From Hymenopus coronatus (lineage: Eukaryota; Arthropoda; Insecta; Mantodea; Hymenopodidae), in NCBI GenBank assembly GCA_030762935.1, contig CM060897.1, positions 115,533,676 through 115,597,675 on the forward strand: DNA of 64,000 nucleotides. Direction: 5' to 3'. The notes below the pieces were generated by a model. That model ran no database searches and was not told where the DNA came from. It saw only the letters and a program-made list of their open reading frames with translations. A program made the position numbers and the translations under genes. Shown piece by piece: positions 1 through 11,099 of this stretch (positions are counted from its first letter, which is position 1; each line of letters opens with the position of its first letter).

Positions 1-147
1 ATCATGCTATTAGTACGGGTCACCTGATTTCCGCAATATTGTTTACACAGTAATGGTTATTGGTTGTTGCTGTTTAGAAGCATCGGGAACAAACGCCATG
101 AGTATCCTCTGGCATCTTCGTCGAGTTACATAAAGGATAACACTGTT
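1..147. other. Unassigned left edge
   Basis: Non-repetitive sequence leading into the transposase relic that starts at 148. An ATG at about 99 is followed by an in-frame stop within 40 bases, so no start for the relic can be fixed here. It may be the 5' flank or terminal region of that transposon. Nothing else is recognisable. Confidence 0.4.
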
Positions 148-534
148 AAACCGTTGACTAGTGGTGAAAAATCTATACTGTTGAATGTTCATTGTAAGTT
201 TTGTGAGAAATACCAACACAACAAAAAAGAGGTGAAATGAAAATCTGAGTTGATCGGTATTTCGGCTACAGCTTTAAGTAGTGCTCACAAAGAAAAATCT
301 TTTAAGCGGAAAAAGTGAAATATGCGATGCAAGAATATGACGATTTTGTGAAGAATGCACCGCCATCAGTTAATAAAGTGTCACATGTAACGAAAGAAGA
401 AACGTCTTTTGGGAGATTTTTAGTGATACGTTGATAATCTGGTTATCAGCTTTAGACTAAAAAGCAGCAGCATAAACAGCTCAGACGACGATTCTGATCG
501 GGAGGGGACAGAGCCGCTTACAGAGAGCGAATAA
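148..534 (+). pseudogene. Internally deleted DDE-type transposase relic
   Basis: Three coding-like blocks lie in order. Block 1 (148-318) reads KPLTSGEKSILLNVH and then a helix-turn-helix-like stretch, with in-frame stops at 238-240 and 316-318. Block 2 (315-428, shifted by one frame) reads VKYAMQEYDDFVKNAPPSV and continues to FGRF. Block 3 (463-534) is an acidic tail reading NSSDDDSDREGTEPLTESE and then a stop, back in the frame of block 1. This order resembles the N-terminal DNA-binding region and the acidic C-terminal tail of an animal DDE transposase family, with the whole catalytic core missing between about 428 and 463. The match rests on recalled family pattern, so it is tentative. Confidence 0.4.
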
Positions 535-1055
535 ATGTAAGTTATCGCATACATGTTATTTATTTCTTCGCTAGTGTTTTTTAGAGTTGTTACATGTGTA
601 CCTAAGTATTTTGTTATTATAAATGGTATCACCAATATACCTAACAGAATATTTAGTCACGCTTAAGCGTGTTGGAATGTTCTTGTTCGTTTTGTATAAG
701 AATATGCCTCGTGTACGCGCCAAGTGGTAGCGAAAATATGACATTTCTGTCACGAATGGCGGAAAGCTACATAATAACGGTGTACTGGTCACCTGGGTTT
801 TGTTTTGACGACGATCATCTTAAAGCTAAATAGGCTTTACCTAGGTATAAAATGACTTTCGTATTGCTCCAATTTGGTATTGGAAGACGAGGGAATCCTC
901 TGCAATCTGATGCAAGGGAAATGATATATTTGGTTCATAATTTCATTGTTGACGGTTGAAAGCGTTGAAATACGGAAAACCAACAATATCCTTCCACACA
1001 TCGTGGACAGTGCTGCCACAGCCACCGGTGTGTTTCGTACAAACTCTAATGAACG

Positions 1056-1094
<39 letters not shown>

Positions 1095-1451
1095 CGCCAT
1101 CTACCAACAGTATGTAAAGTGCTGCGCTTGAAAGTATCGCATCATTTATGTAAATATTGCCTTTTTACTTAAATTTTCCAATATATTATTATATATACAA
1201 ATAACCATTGCCAAAGTCAGTTTACCACAAACAGAGCATATTAAACAATAAAGGTTATACGTATATAATTAACTTGGAATACAAATAGCTGTTAATCAAT
1301 TTGCAATGATGTAAAGCACTGCATAAAAATAATTATAATCTACAATTGTAAATTAATTTATCTAAAATACACAATATGAATATAAAAATAAATATATTTA
1401 CGTTCATGCAAACGATTTTCCAATACAGCGATTTTCCAATAATTTTAATTT
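535..1451. other. No gene seen; AT-rich
   Basis: Low-complexity AT-rich sequence holding the (AT)n tract at 1058-1092. No reading frame has recognisable protein features. The end of the transposon represented at 148-534 may lie in the first part, but no terminal inverted repeat could be matched by eye. Confidence 0.4.
1058..1092. repeat. (AT)n microsatellite
   Basis: About 17 uninterrupted AT dinucleotides. Confidence 0.95.
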
Positions 1452-1722
1452 ATTTTTTCACACAAGCCGTGTGTAGGGCAGGAGTTGGATAGATAGAGTC
1501 AGACTGAAAAATGCAATGCCATAGCCGGGATTTGAAACACGGATCTCCCGATCTCTAGGTGGTTGCTCTACCACTGAGCTACCTGGCAACATGACCGCAT
1601 AGCATTGAATTTCTCAACCTACCCGCATGTTTCCCGATACACCGCATGGAGATATCAAATTATTTTGAGATGTTTTTCAGTTTGACTCTGTCTATGCAAC
1701 TCCTGTCCTACACAATTACATT
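1452..1722 (-). mobile_element. SINE-C tRNA-like fold-back element
   Basis: Starts TTTTTTCACACAAGCCGTGT. Its reverse complement carries an A-box-like GGTAGCTCAGTGGTAGAGCA and a B-box-like site near GGTTCAAATCC (here with one change). The far end at about 1672-1722 repeats the first ~50 bases in inverted orientation (TTTTTCAG ... CTCCTGTCCTACACA). So the copy is bounded by inverted ends rather than by one tRNA head and one tail. Confidence 0.7.
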
Positions 1723-1744
1723 TATCTTAATTGTCCTTAATAGT

Positions 1745-1946
1745 TGGCTAAAACTATGAATAATGGGACTTAAAGTACTTACAGCATTGTAAGTTGCCAT
1801 TGGGGTTGTCATCTCAAAATAATTTGAGATCACCTTGTGGTTTACCGGGAACATGCTGGTCAGTTGAGAAATCCAATGTTATGCCGGTATGTTGCCATGG
1901 TAGCTCAGTGGTAGAGCAACTGGCTGGATACCGCGAGATCCGTGAG
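1745..1946 (+). mobile_element. SINE-C, plus-strand copy, 3' truncated
   Basis: Shares the block TTGGGGTTGTCATCTCAAAA, the GGTTTACCGGGAACATGC stretch and the tRNA-like head (TGGTAGCTCAGTGGTAGAGC at about 1900) with the other SINE-C copies. It stops just before the B box, where the family H copy begins, and the missing part is not found beyond that copy. Confidence 0.7.
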
Positions 1947-2816
1947 TTTTTACTTTCTCTACACGTACTATGTACATAGTGTATAGAGAAAGTATTGCAC
2001 TCCACCCAAAAATTGGATACTGAAATTTCACCGGAAATATATGTTTTAGGGTCCCCTGTATCCAAAAAAAGAATTTTCAGAAAAAGGTCCGTGTGTGTGT
2101 CCGTGTGTCTGTGAACACATTAACTCAAAAACGAAAGTCGGTAAAATACCAAAGTTGGTATTTAAGTTTAGTATATTCCAGGGATGCGACACGAAGATTT
2201 TGAGAAAAATCCCCCACCCCAAAATACCCTTTACATGGAACTTTTTTCGAACATTCTGATTTTCTCCAAAATGGCTCCAAGGATTTTGACGAACATTTCG
2301 TATATTAAAGATATTTACCTGAAAAATAAAATGTATATCTTGAATTTTCTGGGAATAGCCTCTGAAGACTGCTTTATTCTGAATGAATTTTACCGAGTAT
2401 TGCATAAGTGCTAAACCATAAGAGATGGACAAAACCTTACAACACTAAAAATGTAGAGCACATTAAAACACACAATTTATGCTATATACATGTTTTTCGA
2501 GGAGTTGATTGTTTTTTAGATATTCCTTGTTTTTTGTTTCAGGTTTTAAAAAACTTGTACTTTTTTCATACAGGAATTTGTCAACTCGTGTCCATACAAA
2601 CAAAGGAACTTCAGTCGTAGAGCAACCAGCTTTTGACTTCACTTTAAACTATGATACTCCCATATTTCGCTTCTACTTACAAGGAAGCAAGTTTTAAGAC
2701 TATCTGCTAAATTTTTCTCGATTACCATGAACTAAATAGAAGAATAAGCTTACTAACAATACTTTTATACACAGATGTAGAGAAAGTCATATGAATGGAA
2801 CACATCACATTTTTTT
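1947..2816 (-). mobile_element. Family H element, full length
   Basis: Complete copy of the dominant repeat. On the plus strand it begins with the terminal hairpin (ACTTTCTCTACACGTACTAT and its inverted partner, about 1950-1992), followed by the GT-rich tract at about 2089-2115. It ends at GAATGGAACACATCACA next to a T run. Several short open frames cross it, but none is conserved in phase among copies, so I treat it as non-coding. By structure it resembles a non-autonomous Helentron/DINE-1-like element. Confidence 0.8.
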
Positions 2817-3045
2817 AGCAGTGTTTAACGCCCGCTTTAACTACTTATTGCACTGATGATGCATGAATGAAGATGGAGTAGCAGTGGAATGCTATGGCAG
2901 GGGAAACCGGTGAACCCGGAGAAAAACCGCCCCGGCGCCGCTTTGTCCACCACAAATTTCACATGTGGTCGCTTGGGATCGAACCCGGGCCGTCTAGGTG
3001 AGAGGCGGGTGGTCTAACTGACTCTACCTATCCTTCAGTTTATAT
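2817..3045 (-). mobile_element. SINE-A (tRNA-Glu-like head)
   Basis: On the minus strand it reads an anticodon-like CTCTCACC, then a B box GGTTCGATCCC, then the GTGGACAAAGCGGCGC block, the GGTTTTTCTCCGGGTTCACC motif and a tail ending in TTAAAGCGGGCGTTAAAC. The head resembles tRNA-Glu(CTC). It abuts the 5' end of the preceding family H copy. Confidence 0.75.
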
Positions 3046-3068
3046 TTTCTGCAAAATATACCAAAATA

Positions 3069-3901
3069 TCTGATGTGTTGCATTCACATAAGTTTCTCTA
3101 CCTGTTCTGCAAACATACTATTCTAAAAAAACATTATTAACGAAATAAGGGAATATATTTAGATAAAGCGATATTAATATTATTTAAATACCGATTGATA
3201 TGTGAACAACTGAAATTCGGTTTACTTTGCGTTTCCAGAAAAAAAAGAAGAAAAGAAACTAAGGTTAACCCCGATTGAGAAGATGCTAAGTTTACTAATT
3301 AAACAAAAAAAAACAAAAAAAAAAAAAAAAAAGAAACAACAACAAACAAAAAAAAAGGGAATATCGCGGAAACAGTCAACTTTACAACAAAAATGTACAT
3401 GATGTATATGTTTTAACGAGATATAAATTTTGTGTATCTCTTACGGTTCACCAGTTATGCATAATCCAATAAAATGCATTCAGAATGAACAGGTCTGCAG
3501 ACGCTATCCCCAGAAAATTAAAGGTGTATGATTATTTGTGATGTCAATAGCTTAAATATACAGCATTTTAATCAAAATCTTTAGAGCTATTTTTGAGATA
3601 AACATAAGTTTCAAAATAATGTCCATGTAAAGGGTAGTTTAGGGTGCTGGAAGTTTCTTGAAAATCATTATGTCGCACTTTTGGATTAAACCAAACGTAA
3701 ACAACAAGTTTTGTATTTAACGGTCTTTTAGTTTGTTTTTTTTTTGCTATGGTGTCCATAGACACACATGGACCTTTTTCTATTTTTTTTTATTCAGGAT
3801 CTCCCAAAACATATATTTCCTGTGAAATCTCGGTAGCAAATTTTTGGATGGCATACAATATTTCCTCTATACACTGTGCATGGTACATGTAGAAAAAGTA
3901 A
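3069..3901 (+). mobile_element. Family H element, full length
   Basis: Begins TCTGATGTGTTGCATTCACA after an A-rich flank and ends with the hairpin (CTCTATACACTGTGCATGGT ...) and GAAAAAGTAAA. It is diverged and carries A-rich expansions at about 3303-3356. Confidence 0.8.
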
Positions 3902-4051
3902 ATTGCTAAGTCAACACGTCATTTCAAGCAAGATAATGCTTATTTTCTGTAAAAGTATTGTTTATACATTTTTCATGTAAGTTTATAAGTGATATTGTAT
4001 TTTTTCTTCAGTTTTATAAGTATTATATACTTAAGGTTTCGAACATCTGCA

Positions 4052-4135
<84 letters not shown>
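4052..4135. repeat. (TAA)n microsatellite
   Basis: About 28 copies of a TAA/ATA/AAT trinucleotide in one block. In different frames it reads as poly-Asn or poly-Ile, with no sign of a gene around it. Confidence 0.95.
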
Positions 4136-4138
<3 letters not shown>

Positions 4139-4207
4139 TACATATATTTGTTCGGTCATTTAATGAATACCTTGCATTTTAATAAACAGACGTTTCTAGT
4201 GTTAATT

Positions 4208-4500
4208 TCATTTTTTTTTTTCACGCAAGCCATGTATAGGACAGGAGATAGATAGAGTCGGACTAAAAAATGTAATGCCATAGCCGGAATTTGAACCACG
4301 GATGTCCCGATCTCTAGCCGGTTGCTCAACGACTGAGCTACCAGACTAGCATGCCGGTACGGCATTAAATATGAGTCAGTTGAGAAACTTAATGCCGGGC
4401 CGGTAGGTTGCCATAATAGATCAGTGGTAGAGCAGCCGGCTAGATTCCGGGATATCCGTGGTCCCAGTATTACATGTTTCAGTCCGACTCTACCTATCCA
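4208..4500. mobile_element. SINE-C, head-to-head pair
   Basis: The left arm (4208-4375) is minus-strand SINE-C starting at a T run and CACGCAAGCC. The right arm (4376-4500) is plus-strand SINE-C ending CAGTCCGACTCTACCTATCC. The two tRNA-like heads face each other across GCCGGTACGGCATTA / TAATGCCGGGCCGG, making an imperfect fold-back of nearly 300 bases. Confidence 0.7.
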
Positions 4501-5867
4501 GAGATTTCTAGCTTTTATAAACTATGAATCGCATTACGCCACTGCTCCGATAGAGGGAGATACTTTGAGACATGGCTCGCGTTCGCCCATATCTCAGTTA
4601 ATGGATTTATTGTTTATTATGTTCCAAAACACCCTTCCTACATCTGCCTTCTACCTAATTGTTTTTATCTCGTCTGTTAATAGCTAATTTTATAACCCGT
4701 GATTGTTATTATTTGTGATTATTATATATTAAATTATGTATATTTATTTCATTACACTTTTTTTTTTAAATGCAGAATTTACAAAACAATTGAAGGGCTT
4801 ATTTCCAAAGTGTCGTACCTCCAATTTTAAAGGATTTGGATTTAAGCATACCAGAGCATTACGAATACCTTCAATGAAGGTATAAGTTCTATTAAATGTT
4901 CAAAACGACGTAAATCGGAGCCTTTAAAAGTTGATGTTATTTCCAATGTAACGCATCTCCCAGCTGTGTTTATTTCCAAAACGTTTCATATCCTCTTAGT
5001 CACTAGGAACGCTTCAAGTTACTTATAAAAGAACTAAGTATCATTGATGATTATCCTGCAATGTCATTTTATAAGTAGGTATTTTCTTGCAGTCATGTGG
5101 AAGTCAGTGATGATGCTTAGGCCCATATTATTTTTTCTAGTGATAGTAAAATGATTGACATTGGCTGTTATAGTGATTTTGTTTGTTTTTAAGGTTTATA
5201 AACTGTAAACTTGAATAATTTAAGAACACAAAGTCAGGTCACAATTAATTATTAGCTAGTAATATTATTTCCAATTGGAAAAAGAAGTTTGGTATTGCCT
5301 ATCTTTATAGTGTGTGAAGTTTAAAAATTTAATCAATTATCTCATCTGGTATGGTATTAAAGTAACATTTTGAAGGCTTTTGATTTACCATTTAGATGTT
5401 ATGGTGTTTGAATGATAATAAACATAAGAATGACAGATATATCACTTTAATTTTATCAATAATTCATATCAACTTCTACATATTGCAGTGTACATCTATA
5501 TAAAGCTTTAGTTAACTGCCAAAATGACTTAACTCCCTGTCATGTAGTCCCAGTTACAGCATTCCTGCAACTCTGTGATTTTTTTCACATATATCGATGC
5601 ATTTGCAAGTATTCCAGAATTGCATATGCCAAAACTTAGGCTTTTACCTTAATACGATAAGGAATTATATGAAATTTGTCTTTTGTGAAAAATGTGAATT
5701 TATGGAGATAAGTCACTTTGGAAACAAGCCGTGCAGTTCTATAAAAATGTTTGTAGAAGATGTTGTTACAAATATTTGATACAATTTATTCACCAAATCC
5801 ATCAAAGATTGTAAAATTACACCTTGTAATGAAATTAGTTTAATTATTTTTAAACTTATAAAATAGT
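4501..5867. other. No gene seen; non-repetitive AT-rich
   Basis: About 1.4 kb without a recognisable element or reading frame. The short open frames have skewed AT-driven composition and no motif. Confidence 0.4.
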
Positions 5868-6557
5868 GTTTCATGACTTTCTCTATCTGTTCTGCAAACA
5901 AACTATTCTTACAACAAATTATTCGTTTTATGTATCATGATAATCGAGATAAACATTATCAGAAATGGCCTTATTAGTTAGTTTCCTATAGGTTTTAGGG
6001 AAATAAGGAAATGTAATAGTCTAAAGCGATAGTAAATTGTTTTCGTTGTCGCTATTCGATTTTCGTTTAAATTTGGTTCTCCTTTCAAGGTCATAAGTTA
6101 AACAACAGAGATATGAAATATATGAGAGATGTTCAAGTAGTTTCAAATTAAAACCAATAACAGGGAATATCACTGAAATGGTAAACTCTACAAAAACTAC
6201 ATACGATATAAATTGTGTAATTTAAGTGGTCTACATTTTTTTTGTATCGAGTTTTTGTCTACTTCCTAGTTTACCAGTTATGCAAAACTCATTCAGAACG
6301 AAAAGAATTTCAGTGGGTATTCCAAAGAAATTGAGGATATATACTTTATTTGCAATGCAAATATATTTGATAGGCGTCATTATAATCAAAATGTTATAGC
6401 AACATTTTAGAAATCCAAAAAATTCGAAAAATGTTCCAGGTAAAGGGTAGTTTGGGATATAGGATAGTCTTGCAAATCTTCGTGTCGGATCTTGGAAGAT
6501 ACTAAACTTAAATACCGAGTTTGATATTACCCGACTTTTTGCTTCTGAGTTATACTG

Positions 6558-6786
6558 ATTTTTGATAAGGTTTAGCGCCCGCTTTTACTGCTTGTGGCAC
6601 TGCAGGCGATGACACTGATGATACATGGAATGAAGGTGGAGCACCGCTGGAATGCAATGGCTAGAGAGCCAGAGAAACCTGCGCTGCATTGTCCACCATA
6701 AATATATGCGGTTGCTTGGGATTGAATTTGGGCCGTTTAGGTGAGAGGCAAGTGGTCTATCCACTCGGCTACTGCGCGGCCAAAAC
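6558..6786 (-). mobile_element. SINE-A with target duplication, inside family H
   Basis: The tRNA-like head reads on the minus strand from GGCCGCGCAGTAGCCGAGTGG (split A box), with the B-box region much worn. The duplicated target TTATACTG lies at 6550-6557 and 6787-6794, within the family H phrase that normally reads GAGTTATACTGTTCAC. This shows that the SINE inserted into an existing family H copy. Confidence 0.75.
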
Positions 6787-6838
6787 TTATACTGTCCACA
6801 AACACAAACATCACACGCATACACATTGTACATACAAG

Positions 6839-7195
6839 GCGACCGGGTTCACCAGGGATTTACAGTGGACAAGCGGCGCAGGACGGGTTTTCTCCGGATT
6901 CTGCGGTTTTCTCAGAGTTCTACGGTTTTCTCCGGGTTCCACGGTTTTCTCCGAGTTCTACGGTTTTCTCCGTGTTCCACGGTTTTCTCCGAGTTCTACG
7001 GTTTTCTCCGGGTTCCACGGTTTTCTCCGAGTTCTACGGTTTTCTCCGGGTTCCACGGTTTTCTCCGAGTTCTACGGCTTTCTCCGGGTTCTACGGTTTT
7101 CCCTGGGTTTTACGGTTTCCTCCGCGAACGCCTTCCATCAGTGCTCCAACTTCATCCCATATATAATCAGTGTCATCGTCTGCGGTGCCTATGTA
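6839..7195 (+). mobile_element. SINE-A expanded by an internal minisatellite
   Basis: Flanking parts match SINE-A (GTGGACAAGCGGCGCAGG before, CATCAGTGCTCCAAC and GCGGTGCC after). The short GGTTTTCTCCGGGTTC motif, present one to three times in other copies, has grown to 12 units here (6886-7113). This makes the copy about 360 bases rather than about 200. Confidence 0.75.
6886..7113 (+). repeat. 19-base minisatellite, 12 units
   Basis: Units of 19 bases alternate GGTTTTCTCCGGGTTCCAC and GGTTTTCTCCGAGTTCTAC, so a 38-base higher-order repeat is visible. Because 19 is not a multiple of 3, each plus-strand frame reads a 19-residue repeat, and all three frames stay open. Confidence 0.9.
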
Positions 7196-7345
7196 GTGAA
7201 AGCGAACGTTTTTCTAAAATGGTTTTATTATTCAGCGTCCTCAAAAGATGTATTGCGTGTGAAATGTGGGTAACAAAATTTTAGCTGGAATACAGTAATT
7301 TCTATACCCACTACGTATATTGCACATACGGTCTAGAGAAAGAAA

Positions 7346-8389
7346 AAATATTTATAGCAATTACTTATCTATTCACCGAAAAGAAAAGTACTTGTAAACG
7401 TAATGAATAGGCTTAGGTGTTGAAATCATAACGAAGGGATTAAATTCCTTTATTTATCTGTAAAATAATTCCTCATTTAATGAGTTACAAGCCCGCTTTA
7501 GTAGTGTGTGGATAGTATTTCTGCCTCACATTCCAAGAGGTTGCGAGATCGAATCTGTTTGGTGTTAGTTACCCGGATAAATTTTTCCCTTATCCTGAAG
7601 ACAAATATCCTGTAACTTTAATGTCCTATCTTGCTAATGTTAAACTTTGACGCATTATCTCAGCTTATTATTAATGAAAAATATAATGCTTCTGATGATT
7701 AGAAGGGAAGTATGATTTATTTTAATAAACCTCTTAACATTTTGTAAAAAAATAAGATTTTGAAATTAAAAAAATCTAATTCATATGCATAAACAGTTTT
7801 CGTTAAAATAAAGCTCATTTAGGTGCAAATGTGCGATAAAAATTTCAGCCCTTAGAATCAGTTAGTTACTGAGATAAAGGGGCATTTGTAAAGACAACTT
7901 CACTTCTTCAATAATTGCTTTCAAATATAACATTTTAAAACATGTAACCTAGCTTTCCAAATATGACTTTGCAGTACTTCCAAACTTTTGCATGTAGGAT
8001 ATATGATTTGGATGCCAATGCTGTGAATAACTAAAGTAAACCTTTCCGATCAAAATAAAACAAATATCCCTTCTCTAACACTAATACTTATAAAGCTATT
8101 GATGCTTTACCAAGTGGGTGTACCAAAAAGTTCTAAAAGCTACTACGCAGGATTATTTTCAAGGATGTTTTTAAGCATTCTTTAGTTAGTGTACATCCAT
8201 GAAAGTAATACCAAGTTCAGGGAGAGGTTTGAAACATTTATATGCAATTAAAACATGAAATGGAAAACTTATGAAAATCCCATTTCGACTCCCTTAGACT
8301 CCATGTACCCCGAGAATATTTGAACATCATTTCACCGATTTTATTCATCGTTCAATATGATCAAAGAGATAGAAAGAACAAAATCTAAA
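7346..8389. other. Mostly unassigned; SINE-F-like piece near start
   Basis: Apart from the tRNA-like piece at 7489-7630, nothing is recognised. The remainder is AT-rich with no convincing open frame. Confidence 0.4.
7489..7630 (+). mobile_element. SINE-F-like tRNA-derived fragment
   Basis: Contains A-box-like TAGTGTGTGGATAGTATTTC, B-box-like GAGATCGAATC, and then CCCGGATAAATTTTTCCCTT. The minus-strand piece at 20165-20310 has a matching ...CCTTATCCGGATAACTCACC stretch, so this is a dispersed family with at least two members here. Confidence 0.5.
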
Positions 8390-9464
8390 ATGTTCCATTC
8401 ACATGACTTTCTCTCCATCTCGTCGCCCTTAGTGGTGTACTGGTTACCATGCGAGCTTCATATACCCAAGATCGCGGCTTCAAACCCGGCGGGGAACGAT
8501 GGCTTTTTCCGGGCGTAAAAATCCTTAGCAGGCTTCCTTGTGGTAGTTTTATGGAAAGAGGTCTCTGAGCCAAATTAAGCGGTCTTTTATGCCCAGTATA
8601 GAATGATACACTGAAAACCATAGGAGAAAAAGGAGTTCATAAATAAAACTCCATTTCCAGAACCTTTGCTTCTCTGTTACAAATTATAGTATTTCTCTTC
8701 TTCATGCTATTCGAGATAAACATTAACAGAAATTTTCTTATTGCTTTCTTGTAAGTAGAAGGGAAATAAGGAAATACAGTAGGCTAAAGTGATTGTCAAA
8801 TCTTTTAAAAGCTGGTTACCATGTAGTTGAAATACGTTTCTTTGCATGACTAGGAGGAGTTGACAAGTTGCTGTATGAAAATATTTAAGTATTTTAAGTT
8901 GAAACTAATAGCAAGGAACATCTTGGATACGAAAAAGCTGTATATGACATACATTATGTTTTAATGAGATCTATACTCTTGTAAGTTTTTATCTATCTCT
9001 TACGGTTTATCAGTTATACAAAATTCTTTCACAATAAGGAGGTCTTCAGAAGCTATTTTCAGAGGGTTGAAGATATACCGTTTATTTGTCATGTAAACAT
9101 CCTTAATATAAGATGTTTTAATTAAAATCGTTACAGTCATTTTTGAGAAAATAACAATTTTCGAAAACCTTTCCATGTAAGGTGTAGTTTAGGGTGGGGG
9201 GTTTTCTTGAAAATCTTCGTGTCGCAAATTTGGAATATACTAAAATCAAATACCAACTTTGGTAATATAACAAACTTTTCGTTTTGGGGCTATACTGCCC
9301 ACAGGCAGACAGACACATACACAGATATTTTTGTATAAATGTTTTTTACGGATACAGGAGGTCTCAAAAGAATATTTCCGGTGAAATCTCGGTATCGAAT
9401 TTTTGGGTGCAATACAATACCTTCTCTATACACTATGTATATAGTAAATGTAGAGAAAGTAAAA
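8390..9464 (+). mobile_element. Family H element with SINE-D inserted
   Basis: The 5' end ATGTTCCATTCACATGACTT lies at about 8390-8421. It is interrupted by SINE-D and resumes at about 8646 (TTCTCTGTTACAAATTATAG). It ends with the hairpin CTCTATACACTATGTATATA and GAGAAAGTAAA. Confidence 0.75.
8422..8645 (+). mobile_element. SINE-D
   Basis: The tRNA-like head has A-box-like TAGTGGTGTACTGGTTACCA and B-box-like GCTTCAAACCC. The body CGGGCGTAAAAATCCTTAGC and GGTCTCTGAGCCAAATTAAG match the other SINE-D copies at 39983 and 47358. No clean target duplication is visible. Confidence 0.75.
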
Positions 9465-10176
9465 AAATACCAAGCCTCCGGAATGAAGCGAAGGGTAAAG
9501 CATGTATTGAACTTCTCCATTGCAGTGAAACAGTTGAATACGCAAACCCTCAGGGAATCTGAAATACATTACTCCGGACATTAGCCTAATTAAAACACTA
9601 CTCAGGAGTTTATGTGTGGTAATCAAGATAAGCGAGCATCGGCGAGATTGCTTCCGGTTCTCAAGTACCCGAGAAATGCACACATTTCCTAAGATGGTGC
9701 TGGCGAGTTTGTTCCGAATACTCACACTCACATACACGCCATTAATCTGAGGTTACCCAGAAATCCAAGAGTAAGAGGTATTGTAATAGGGGCGTTATGC
9801 ACCTCCCCGCCCCGTGGTACGGGTCACGAAACCCAGAAACCGCATTAGATTAAATCCAAAGGAAGCAGCAAAGTTCGTGGCTTGCCTGACCTAGCTTCAG
9901 GTAACGGCGTCTTCCACGCCAAGGCGTTATTCACATTGTTCATCATGGCGTGGCTTCCAGTCGAATTCTCTGTCGCACTCAATACACTGGAGTATGCTTC
10001 TCCAGAAGTCTAAAATCGTTGGTTTGCCTTTCCATTTTGAATATTCTTTTCATTTCTTTATTTATTATGATTGTATTCATAGATTCAGTAATGCTATATT
10101 TAAGTTGGGTATTTAAATAACTGATTACTTTTAAATGACACTGATCATAGACATACACACATACACAGACACACAC
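9465..10176. other. No gene seen
   Basis: About 0.7 kb, with a more GC-rich middle (9600-9960, around CACCTCCCCGCCCCGTGGTA) that may be an old unrecognised repeat. A short CA-rich piece at 10145-10176 resembles the 3' part of a plus-strand family H copy. Confidence 0.35.
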
Positions 10177-11025
10177 AATTTTTACTTTCTCTATACGTAC
10201 TATATACATAGTGTATAGAGAAGGTATTGCACTCCACCAAAAAATTAGATACCGAGATTTCGCCAGAAATATATGTTTTAGGATCCCCTGTATCCAAAAA
10301 AAAGTGTTTTCAGAAAAAGGTCCGTGTGAATGTGTCCGTGTGTCCGTGTGTCTGTGAGCACGATAACTCAAAAACTCAAATACCAAACTTAGTGTTTAAG
10401 TTTAGTATATTCCAGGGATGCGATACGAAGATTTTGAGAAAAATTCCCCCACCCAAAACTACCCTTTACATGGAACTTTTTTCGAAAATTTTGATTTTCT
10501 AAAACATGGCTCTAACAATTTTGATTAAATTATCACATATTATAGATATTTACCTGACAAATAAAATGTATATTTTGAATTTTGTGGCAATAGCCTCTAA
10601 AGATTATGGATGAATTTTGCATAACTACTAAACCGTAAGAGATGGACAAAAACTTAACAAACAAAACGGTAGAGCACGTTAAAACACACAATTTATGTTA
10701 CATACATTTTTTTCGTGGAGTTGATCGTTTTTGAGATATTCCTTTTTCTTGGTTTCAGCTTTGAAAAACATACTTTTCTCACACAGGAATTTGTCAACTC
10801 CTGTCCATACAGACAAAGGAACATCAGTCACATAGCAACCAGCTTTTGGCTTTCACCTTAACCTATGGTACTGCCTTATTTCGCTTCTACTTACAATAAA
10901 GCAATAAATAAGACTATTTCTGCTAATTTTTCTCGATTAGCATGAAATAAATAACTGATAAGCTTACTAACAATAATTTTTACAGAGATATAGAGAAAGT
11001 CATGCGAATGGAACACATCAGATCC
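10177..11025 (-). mobile_element. Family H element, full length
   Basis: Hairpin end at 10181-10222 (ACTTTCTCTATACGTACTAT) and opposite end GCGAATGGAACACATCAGA. It is well preserved, with little length change. Confidence 0.8.
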
Positions 11026-11099
11026 TTAAAATCGGATGTCAACTTCAAAAGACTCTACTTTTCTGCGAACAAACTTCTTACACTTACTGCCTTCGTGGT

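Larger units (their letters stand above)
5868..7345 (+). mobile_element. Family H element split by two SINE-A insertions
   Basis: The 5' part is 5868-6557. It resumes at 6787 (TTATACTGTCCACAAACACA) and again at about 7196-7345, ending with the hairpin and AGAGAAAG. Both gaps are filled by SINE-A in opposite orientations. Without them the copy would be about 0.9 kb, the family norm. The usual GATGTGTTCCATTC start is worn away. Confidence 0.75.

Noticed and set aside
2046..2432. 128-codon open frame on the minus strand in a family H copy (SISYGLALMQYSVKFIQNK ...), with similar frames in other copies
   Set aside because: The frame is interrupted at different places in other copies, the longest open frame differs from copy to copy, and both strands show comparable frames. 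There is no codon-like conservation, so it is the repeat itself read in frame.
3958..4255. Open frames rich in Asn or Ile
   Set aside because: They are the (TAA)n microsatellite translated in different frames.
6689..7284. Overlapping open frames of 141-194 codons with FSGFHGFLRVL-type repeats
   Set aside because: They are the 19-base minisatellite within SINE-A, open in all three frames because of the unit sequence. There is no upstream promoter, splice or domain evidence for a gene.
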